Source of the DNA: Azolla pinnata
Lineage: Eukaryota; Streptophyta; Polypodiopsida; Salviniales; Salviniaceae
Assembly (NCBI GenBank): GCA_037176905.1
Contig: JBBBWG010009002.1
Span: 26,866 to 90,865 of the forward strand
Direction of reading: 5' to 3'
DNA: 64,000 bases
The stretch's first letter is position 1. Every line of letters starts with the position of its first letter. The translations under genes and the position numbers were made by a program. Below are positions 38,907 through 48,823 of this stretch, one piece after another. The notes below the pieces were generated by a model. That model worked only from the letters and a program-made list of their open reading frames with translations, made no database searches and had not been told where the DNA came from.

Positions 38907-40561
38907 TTGTATATACATAATCAATCCCAAACACATTGTTCATGCGTCATGATGCAGCAGCGACCGACAACTCAACCGACATCGAGGATCGGAATCGTGG
39001 CCTCAGCTCCGAAACCGTTGCACGATCGATCGATCGATATTGAGCGTTTCAGATCGCAGCGTTATGTAGCTGTATTAATACTGCCTAACGAGGCCACGGA
39101 ACCGGCCCTCTCGCGATGGAATCGGGTGCCCGATCGTTCCAGAACGCCCCGTCTATACTTTAGGTGTAATCCGAGATCTGCATGTCCATGCCTTTTGTAT
39201 TGGAGACATGCGTCGATGATGCATAGTAAAAATGGTGTGCGACCATATCGATAGGAACGTAATTGGAGCAGGTCACGATCTTGCCATCGGCAACAGTTTC
39301 ATGCAGGAGCCGAGAAATAGAAGAGAGAACGGCTTCGTCGTGAACAGAGATCGGCAGTTCCGGACGGTAAGAACTAGATTGGCATCTGGAGTGACCGAGC
39401 CGATGGGGGATCTCGAACGTTCGAACATTTCGCAGCTGGTAGTGGGCATGATGCTGAATGGTCCGAACTCGTTCGCCATACTAGAAAGGTTATGTGGGAA
39501 GCATTCGTTCTGTCCCATCAGCTGATTGCAAACGCGAAAAGGAAAATCCGATGCAATCGGATTGGGGGGGTGGGATGGGAGGTGCAATCGCCGCTAGTTT
39601 TAGGGTATCATCAGGTTTCTCGACGATTGAAGACAAAAGATCCTCTCTCTGAGTGGTTCCAATGCACAAAACAACAAAGACTTGTCCTCAGACACACAGA
39701 GACAGACACAGACGCACATACGTAGGGTTCATGGGGCGGATTCTCTCTACCGTGCCATTGTGTCCGGCATTTGTCAGCGTATCATCTGCATCCGATCCTT
39801 GACCGGAATACTATATACATCTTATCTACCCATGGACAATTCTAATACTCTAGATATGCAATGCATAGTACGCTTGTCATGTATTGATACATGGCTATGC
39901 TCTTATAATTGCATTACATGGCTATGCTCTTATAATTACTACTGTTACTACTACTATCACTATGACTTTAAAGCCCTCTTCTAAAATCACTTCGGAAAGA
40001 TGTAAAATAAATCCATTTTCTAAGCCCGTTTCATCCTCATCATCTTCTTCTTCTTCTTCTGCTTTTTTTTTTTTTTTTGTGGGTGTGTGTTTTGTTAATA
40101 TTCAATTTAAGCCGGAGGCCCCTATAAGTTCAGTTCATGGGTTTCCGAGGGGGGTTGGGTAGTACTGTAGGTCTATTGCGGATTGATTGATGCCCACGAT
40201 GTATGCATCGTTTTCTACTTTTGATTCAGGCGCCATCAAATGCAATGCACACTTGTGGTGATGATGATGATTCTGACTCTTGTTGTTGTTGTAATCATAT
40301 TGTTAATTATTGTTATTATTATTAACGATTGTTGCTGTTGCTTGTAACCAGGGCCATTATCAAGACAAGTCGTACTAGACCCTTCTTATGATGATTATTA
40401 GGGGGGGTATAGTTTTAAATGTGACCCTTCTTACTGACCGTTGCTTTTCTTATTTGATTTTGATCTCAAGGTTCATCCTATGAGTTTTGCGCGTAGACGG
40501 GATTCGAACTCGCGACCTCCCTCCGTGCCCTTCCCGCTCCGGGCACCATCATCCCATCCAT

Positions 40562-40597
<36 letters not shown>

Positions 40598-42114
40598 CCG
40601 TCCATCATCCGGATGTCGACGAATGGCAGCGATGGTGATGATGGCAACGATGATGATGATGGTGGTGATGGCAAAAAATTGATGGCGAGTCACCATCCTT
40701 CTGCAAAAAGTCAACAAAACCGTGTGTAGATTTGGATCCGACGCATGCATGCATGCATGCATCGGATGCATGCTTCCATCAGACGCATGCACACGCATGG
40801 CATGCCATGCACCCCCGCATGCATTGCATGCATGCATGCGTCGCATTGATGTGTGTTTTTGTGGGTTGTCGTTGTCATCACGGAAAAAAGGGCATATTAG
40901 TTTGACTTTTTAGGTTTCTGGTTTTTCTTTTTTCTTTTTTTCGCGGGCGCTTTTCTTAATAATTAAATGGTTTCTTTTTATTTACGTTCTGGTTTTTTCC
41001 CTATTTATTTTATTGCGCTGTTTAAATTTTATTATTTGTTTTCCAGCGGCGCCACCTTTGGTTTTTTTTGACATTTGAACCACAAAAAAAAAACAAAAAC
41101 AAAAAAAGCAGCGCAACATCCACATATGCATCCATCCATTCGACATACATGCATCCAAGCCACGCGAGCATGCATGCATGCATGCATGCATCCGTGCATC
41201 CGTCCACGGTTCCACCCATGCATCCATAGCATAGAAACAACGCACGCGCATGTAGAAAGAGCATGCCATGCATCCACCCACGCGCACATCCATCCCTCCA
41301 GACGCGCGCATGCATGCATGCATGCATCCCCATCCATAGACGCACGCACACATATTCCATCCATATGCACACGTGTGGGCAAAGGTCCACATTGGACATT
41401 GGATTCTCCCTTTCATGGACATAATCATAACCGCCGCGATCACCGCAAGGATTATTATACCAAGGTCATCATCATAATCACATCGCTATTGTCGGCCGCA
41501 TCATGATTGTCAGCGGCATCGTCAGCGGCCACCGTTAGTTCCATCGTGCCCATTCGGCGTCTCGCAGTAGATGAGGCTGGACGGGCATCAGCCAAATGCG
41601 TAGAAGAAGAAGAAGAAGAAGAAGAAGAAGAAGAAGAAGAAGAAGGGCAACAAGAAGTCCAAAACCAAGTCCAAACAAATGTCTCTTTCTTCTTCTTCTT
41701 CTTCTTCTAATCAAGCTTGGCATTCGCTGCGAATTCGATCGCATCCGGCACAAGATGAAACAACACAAGGAGCTCACTCACACCCCCCCCCCCCAAGCGC
41801 TGCTGCTACGAGGATCGGCGACAAAAACTTGAGAGAAAGAAAAACCACGGATGCTCTATCAAAAAAATCCCTTTGTTTTGTCTTGTTTTTGTTTTCCCCC
41901 TTTTTTTTTCCATGAGACCTCCTAAATGTATATAAAAGATTCTGATGTGATATAGTGTGTGTATGTATGTTAGTTACGGAGAAGAAGAAGAGGGTGTGGA
42001 GGGACAAGCGAGTCAAGGGGGCGGGCGGGCGGGCGGACAACAATCAAATCAATGTCCGCCCAAAACTAATAAATCGTCCATCGAATGAGCATGGGCGGGG
42101 GCGAAATATCGCGT
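38907..42114. other. Intergenic region rich in short tandem repeats
   Basis: No gene supported. Visible structures: a 22-bp phrase ACATGGCTATGCTCTTATAA... repeated at 39889 and 39916; (CATC)n at about 40556-40608; blocks of (GCAT)n at 40743-40762, 40826-40840, 41168-41190 and 41308-41328; (GAA)n at 41606-41645 facing (TTC)n at 41688-41708; C and T homopolymers at 41784 and 41901; (GGGC)n at about 42020-42035. A tRNA-like B-box near 40500 is reported as a finding. Confidence 0.6.
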
Positions 42115-44084
42115 TCACACTGCGGCGGCCGGATCGCCGGCCGCATTGGAAGCCATCGCCATCATCTGCAAGTGATTGTGCTCGCCCTCATACGTAACGA
42201 TGAGCATGTTGGGGTCGTCGGGCGCACGCTCCACGTGCTTCCGTGCCGGGCATCCGCGCACCGTGCTGCACTTGTAGTAGCCCCTATCAACACCATCATC
42301 ACCATCATCATTCACCATCATCACCATCATCATTCACCATCATCACCATCATCATTCACCATCATCACCATCATCATTCACCTCTACCGTCATCATCATC
42401 CATCGTCGCCACCGCCATCATCATCAATCATCATCATCAATCATCACCAATCATCATCATCAATCATCACCATCATCATTCACCACCACAGTCATCATCT
42501 TCTGTCATCGCCACCACCATCATCATCACCAACCATCACCATCATCACCATCATCATTCACCACCGCAGTCATCATCATCCATCATCGCCACCGCCATCA
42601 TCATCACCAACCATCACCACCATCACCATCATCACTCACCACCGCCATCATCATCCATCATCGCCACCACCACCACCATCATCAATCATCACATTACATG
42701 ACCATCATCACCATCATCATTCACGACCGCAGTCATCATCATCCATCATCGCTACCGCCATCATCATCACCAACCATCACCACCATCACCATCATCATTC
42801 ACCACCGCCATCATCATCATCCATCATCGCCACCACCACCACCATCATCAATCATCACCTTCATCACCATCATCATTCACCACCGCCACCATCACCAACA
42901 TCGTCCACCATCGCCACTACCGTCACCATCACCATCATCATTCACCACCGCCACCATCACCAACATCGTCCACCATCGCCACTACCGTCACCATCACCAT
43001 CATCATCATCATCATTCGTCATCACCAGCATCGTCACTAACCATCATCATTCATCACCATTCGTCATCACCGGCATCGTCACTCACCATCATCATGATCA
43101 TCACTCGTCATCACCAGCATCATTCATCACCATTCGTCATCACCATCATAATCACCACCGTCGTCACCATCACCAGCATCATTCAAAGCCACCGTGACCA
43201 TCATCACCACCACCACCATCATCATTCATCACCATTCAGCACCACCATCGTCATTCATCATCGTCGTTGCAAGGACGATACATGCTACGATGTGATAGTT
43301 CCTTCGTGCATGGGCGCCCATTGGAAGAAAGAAGAAGAAAGAAGCAGAAGAAGCAGAGATGATTTCAAAGTACCTTGGATGGGGCGAACCTTTGATGGGC
43401 TTCTGCCCGTACTTCCTCCACGAGAAATCGTCGGCTGGAATGTCGGCCATCTTGGAGCTGATCGCAGGCACCCGGATGGCCCGCTTGTTCCTCGATTTCC
43501 TGCACCATTTGTTTCGGGCAAATCAAAATCGATCCCGATGTGATCGATCACAGGGCAAGAAAGAAGCGGGGACGATTTAAGGGGACTCGGTGAGGGCAGA
43601 ATGTGAGCGATCTCGTGGTGTGTCGTGTTGGAGAAAGAAATCCGACCTTCGTTTGGAGCAATGGCACTTCCCGCCGTGGCACTTCCCGCCGCGGCCGAGG
43701 GCGTCCGATGCCGCCAGGGAGCAAGGCGCCTTCTTCTTGGAGGGGAAGGAGGAGGAGGAGGAGGACAAGGGGGGTTTCCCCAGCGCGGAGGCGCCATGGC
43801 GATGGGCGTCGACGCTGAGAGAGGACAGGAACGATCCGGTGGTGGAGGAGGAGGAGCAGGGGAGGGAGAGGTGGGAGAGCGAGAGGATGGAGCTGCTGCT
43901 GCTGCTGCTGCTGGAGGAGCGAGGAGGGCAATGGAAGCTGTGGGATTTGGTGAGCGTGGGGGCGAGAAGGGCGAGGTCGAACGGAGCAGGGGAGAGGAAC
44001 TGGGGAGGAGGAGGTAGAAGAGCCATGGCGCATGGAGGATCATCATCATGCTTCTTGAAGCCGGGGAAGAAGCAGCTATGGCGG

Positions 44085-44129
<45 letters not shown>

Positions 44130-44660
44130 TCCATGAGCGCCGCCTCTGAGATGCCGCCATCGCTGGAGCTCGCCCTCCGCCGGAACCTGGCATGCCCCGA
44201 CCTCCCCAGGATCGACACCACCTCCCTGAACTTGGCGATGGCCGCGTCCGCCATGACGGAGCAGTCGTCCTTCAACCTCCGCTCCTCCNNNNNNNNNNNN
44301 NNNNNNNNNNNNNNNNNNNNNNNNNNNNNNNNNNNNNNNNNNNNNNNNNNNNNNNNNNNNNNNNNNNNNNNNNNNNNNNNNNNNNNNNCCTCCTCCTCCT
44401 CCTCGGCTACTACTGCTGCTGCTGTAATGCTGCTGCTGCTGCTGCTGCTGCTGCTGATGGTGATGGTGATGGTGATGGTGATGGTGGAGGTAGCTGCTGC
44501 TTCCGCCATTGCCGCCGCCGCCGCCGCCGCCGCCCTGGGAGAGAAGGTCGATGAGGCGCTGCATGTTCTGGAGGCCCTGGGAAGCTGCCTCCTTTGCATC
44601 TCTCTCGCGCTGCACTGCGGACAGCCTGTTGTAATCCAGCAGCTCCATCGCCATGGCCAT
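42115..44660 (-). CDS. WRKY transcription factor, group IId
   Basis: Three exons on the minus strand: 44660-43647 (contains a 100-N gap), 43499-43374 and 42283-42115. Both introns fall in phase 2 within Arg codons, the second at the conserved place inside the WRKY domain (HPR|GYYKC). The N terminus [17 protein letters not shown] and [14 protein letters not shown] are typical of IId proteins. Then come a His10-Gln9 tract, the calmodulin-binding C-motif region ([20 protein letters not shown]), Thr and Ser runs, a Lys/Cys/His zinc-cluster segment ([24 protein letters not shown]), WRKYGQK, and a C2H2 zinc finger (C-x5-C ... HNH). IId WRKYs bind W-boxes (TTGACY) in the nucleus and often damp defence signalling. 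Reading frame changes across the gap, so its real length is not 100. About 400 residues are visible. Confidence 0.92.
42287..43270 (+). repeat. CAT/CAC array filling the WRKY-domain intron
   Basis: Nearly the whole 1,090-bp intron 42284-43373 consists of CAT, CAC and close variants. A 21-22-bp unit ending CATTCAC recurs at the left end. Further in, the phrase CA(T/C)TCAC(C/G)ACCGC recurs at 42477, 42555, 42633, 42718 and 42796, a higher-order spacing of about 78 bp. Plus-strand frames of up to 370 codons (Ser/Pro/His-rich) result from this composition. Confidence 0.9.
44289..44388. other. 100-N assembly gap inside WRKY exon 1
   Basis: Exactly 100 N between two CCT/TCC repeat ends (CTCCTCC before, CCTCCTCC after). 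The reading frame before and after the gap differs, so N count is a placeholder. The missing piece is likely a (GGA)n run coding Gly or Glu. Confidence 0.85.
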
Positions 44661-45747
44661 AGACCTCTCGAGGGAGGAGCAGGAAGGAGGGGGGGGGATC
44701 AGATGACAAGCAGCTTGAGACACATACAGAAGAAGAAGAAGGAGAAGATCTGAGAAGAGGAGCTAATAGCTATGGTGGGCTCTGAAGTGGTGCAGAGGAG
44801 GAAGGAACAGGGAAAGGAAGGGAAGAGGAAGAGGGGAAAGGAAGGGAGAAAAGGAGAAGACTATCTATGAAAGGAGAATAGGAATGAATACAAATCAGAA
44901 GAGAAAATGGGGGACCAAAAAAAACTAGAGATTTAAAATCATTCAAAATAGTCAACACACACACACACACACACACAATGAGGAATAATAATAAGAATAA
45001 TGTGGCCACAACCAACCAACAAAAAACAACAACAGCAGATAAACAAAGAAAACACTGCTTTTTTCCTTCTTTGCCTGAAAGGAAGAATGCAAGGCAAAGA
45101 AAAAGAAAAGGAGCATATATATATATATATATATATATATGTAAGAAGAAGGGAAGAAGGAAGAAGAAAGAAAGGAAGAAAGAAGAAAGGGAAATAATGG
45201 CTCTCCCCCTCCAATCCCCTTGATTAAATGCAAACAATTCAGTCAATGCAAGTGAGTGTGAGAGAGAGAGAAAAAGAGAGGCTATGTATGTAATGCATAG
45301 ATAGCTGGATGATGGATGAATAGATGCAGATAGACAGATGGGGGGGGGGGGGGGTATAGAGGGTAGAGAATTCAAGGGTTTGGGTGCTGTTAATCCCCCT
45401 CCCTGTTTTTGTTTGTAAAGTCAAAAGGGGGAATTAATTGAGGGAAGCAGAAGGAAGAAGAAGAAAGAAGAAGGAAGAAGAAGAAGAAGCATGTATCTAT
45501 CCATGAATGAATGGATGGTGAGGAGGTTTTAGTGGTAGTACTGGATGTGGATGTGGATGTATGTATGGATGGATGGATGGCCATTGCTTTGACTTATTAA
45601 AAGAAGAAGAAGAAGAAGAAGAAGAAGGGTTCTGTGTACTGGCTCTTCCTTCTTATCTCTTGCTACCTACCACACATCCACCCCTTTCCTCCCCCTCACT
45701 ATGGGATTGATTCATCATTTGACACATTTGAAGGGTTTGGACCCCAT
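44661..45747 (-). promoter_or_regulatory. WRKY upstream region with W-boxes and microsatellites
   Basis: Four W-box cores TTGACT lie within 0.95 kb of the WRKY start: on the minus strand at 44950-44955, 45241-45246 and 45419-45424, on the plus strand at 45589-45594. This suggests control by WRKY factors, possibly itself. Repeats in the same stretch: (CA)n 44956-44979, (AT)n 45115-45140, a G homopolymer at about 45341-45354, and GAA runs at 45455-45490 and 45601-45628. Confidence 0.5.
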
Positions 45748-45869
45748 CCCTAAACCCTAAACCCTAAAACCCTAAAACCCTAAACCCTAAAACCCTAAAC
45801 CCTAAAACCCTAAACCCCTAAAACCCTAAACCCCTAAAACCCTAAACCCTAAACCCTAAACCCTAAACC
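45748..45869 (+). repeat. Interstitial telomeric repeat (TTTAGGG type)
   Basis: About 120 bp of CCCTAAA units with 8-base variants (CCCTAAAA, CCCCTAAA), roughly 16 units, all in one orientation. This is the Arabidopsis-type plant telomere sequence at an internal position. Confidence 0.95.
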
Positions 45870-48823
45870 TGGCCATAGCCTAAGGCGGCTGCCGCTGCCA
45901 CGAGCACATAACCAGAATGCCATCATCAAGATTCGACTGCTGCTAAATTTCCGGGACGCGTTTCAATGGCCAATTGTGCCGAGACTAGAGCCCCAGGTAC
46001 GCACTCGAGAAGGCAACGAGGTCAAAGAGATTGTGAGTTCGATCCTAGCCAGGTATAGCAGTGCCCCTTGCTCTCGGTAAGGACCGTAAAAGCGGTATCA
46101 GGACTTGTAAAACTATCCCCTCTTCTAACCACCCAAAGCATACATCTTCCACAGAACATGTCGATGCTCGATTAAAAACGTACAATCTTCTTATCCGCCA
46201 TTTTCTTACTACGCCTATTCTGCTAACCGTATCCCAGCTTGCCTTGTTCTACACACTCTTTTAGAAGAGCCAAGACTACTACTATATCCAATCAAGTGGA
46301 CCTAATGCAATAAAAGAAAACAGCATATTGTCTGTGTGTGTGTGTGTGTGCTCTTCAAGTGTGAACATTGACTTTTGGGAGCAAATCTCAGACAAAGTGT
46401 GCACAAATCAAGACCATAATCCGTCCACGGCCAAAAGCTCGGACATTGACTTTCTTTTCTTTTGCCTTCCTTCTCTTCTTTTTTACACAACAAAGTGCTC
46501 AAGGGACGGAGGGGGGGACCACGTCCGAAGATCTCATCAAGATCTTCCGTTTTCGAGATTCTAGATGGATCGATCGAGCGCATTTTTGTGTTTATTTGCC
46601 GACGCTGTAGATGTGTTTGGAAGTCGGAGGGGAGAGAATCCTGTTACAAATTGAATGAATGAATGTGAGAACGACAAATTGAATGTCTGTGTGGGACGAC
46701 TCTTGGGCACAGTAGAGATCATCGATCTTAAAAAAGCATCGTCGATCATTGGCTAGTCCCATGCCATGCATTGCCATGGCATGACTCAAAGCCAGGGGCA
46801 TGGAATCACCATTCTAATGCCCTTGAGCTCATCGAGCTGACAGATCAGAGCAGACAGATCAGAGCAGAGCAGAGCAGAGAGCTAACGAACTTTACAGGCA
46901 TTCAATGGAATGATCCATATGGGCAGATACATTGCTTCCGACAACCTCATTACTTCGCTTAACTCTATTCGATGTAACTTCGTCGACCCCACCATCGAAC
47001 CTACCTTTGGGACTGGACCAGACCAAGAACGGAGTGGAGTCTGGACCAGAACCCCGCCCCCCGTGTCAAAACTTGCGACAAAACGTCTGTCCTTCCGCAG
47101 CGATGGAACAGTCGCAAAACAATCCATCTCCGTTTCATTCGTGTACGCCGTGATACAGGATTAGGTGAGATGGATTGAAGCGAGAGAGGAAGGAGGGGCT
47201 TGAATCGTGAGCGACAAAAGTGTTCTCCTTTATATGCAACAGTGGAAGCTGCAGAAGAAGCCGCGAAGCACACTACTTCGGTATCAGATCGTCGAGGAGA
47301 CCCATCACCAATATAGGCCCCATAAAAATCGCGGTTCCTTTTTTTTTACCGGCCCATAAAAGAGCTTCGCGCAGAAGCAGTTAGTGATGTGGTCAAGAGT
47401 ACGTCCAATTCCAAGTCGGTATCCCAAGCATTCAACCGGAGCGCCTTCTTAAACACGAGAGTTTCCAAGTCACTACAAGGTATTGGGCCCATAGAAGTCT
47501 TGACCAATCAATCCATCATCCGACAGGTTCTCAAACCTCGTAGAAAATACCATGGCGGCAAATCCTGTATTCCACACCAATTCATATCTGCTTCGCACTC
47601 TTGTAAGCCGATATTTTCCCCGCATTGTAAGCCATGATTACAAAGATTGATTCGCTTCTCGGGAACACGTAAAAGGGCAGATGCGTGCACAAAAATCGCG
47701 TCCAGTGGACAGCGATTCGACTAGACGCGAAGAATCTTGCGATTTCCGATGATGGTGGCACAGAAACTAAAGAGCAGCCTGATGGGGCAAAGAAAGAGCT
47801 AGCCCTGGCAATGAGCATGCGGTGCCCAGAAACGCACATGTAATGTTTGTTGCTCCTTGCCCAATTCAATGGAATGGGCAGAAAAGCTTCGGAACATGAA
47901 GACAAGATGGTACTTGAATTCAGAAAAAAAAGGGGGTCCAGAAACCATCTATCTATCCTGCTAACAAAAGCTGGCTCCAAAATTGAACAAACATATATGG
48001 GAAGTTGAAATCACCAGATTCAGATGTTTGTTGCTCCCTGCCCAATCTCAATGGAATGGGCAGAAAAGCTTCGGAACATGAAGACAATATGGTACTTGAA
48101 TACAGAAAAAAAGGGGTTCCAGAAACTATCTATCTATCTGCTAACAAAACCTGGCTCCAAAAATGAACAAACACATATGGGAAGTTGAAATCACCAGATT
48201 CGGATGTGTACATATTTTCAAGCAGATGCAGGGGAGGTAGGCCTTACCAGCAGCAGCTGCCAGAGTGGAAATTATCAGCAGCAGCTGCTGCCAGCAAAGA
48301 ATGTAGGGGGGGAAAAAACTACCGTTACTGAATGGTATGAGAAAATGAATGGTCTACATCATACAAACTTTTATATATTCATCACCATAATGAAGGGGAC
48401 CTGTAGCACAGTATAATGTTCCCCACTAGCTTTGTCAAAGCTAGGAATGAGTTCCTGTCTGAGGCAAAGACATTCTCAAGCTCCTAGACGACCACTCTGC
48501 TACCACCCCAAGCATTGATTTGCAATTGACGGCTTGTTATACCGCATATCATTGGCATGCTGCCCACTGCTTGCTCCTGAATCCTGATGATTTGAATACA
48601 TTTTCGAGAAGGGACCCAATCATAATTCCACATGTTTCAATAATTTAGCATTTACATGGAATGGAGGGAAGGATTTCCCATGAAGAGAGAAGAACATGAA
48701 ATGAACAAGACGTTCTATTCATCTTCCAAAACGAACCTCAAAATGAAGAGAAAACAAGAGCTGGTCAAAAGGTATGTTAGCTTGGAGTTACATAGTACTT
48801 ACATCGTCAAGTTCCTCTTGCGG
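45870..48823. other. Intergenic, with one large tandem duplication
   Basis: No gene supported. Two copies of a roughly 181-bp segment stand in tandem at 47843-48023 and 48024-48207 (starting ATGTTTGTTGCTCC, including GGAATGGGCAGAAAAGCTTC), about 93% alike by eye. (GT)n lies at 46329-46350. Confidence 0.7.

Noticed and set aside
42085-43543. Long Ser/Pro/His frames (281 and 370 codons) on the plus strand
   Set aside because: They lie in the WRKY intron array on the opposite strand and are explained by triplet repeats.
43590-44753. 387-codon plus-strand frame over WRKY exon 1
   Set aside because: Shadow frame opposite the well-supported WRKY coding exon, running through the N gap.
45748-45869. 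A true chromosome end
   Set aside because: Single-copy genes continue on both sides and the array is only about 120 bp with mutated units.
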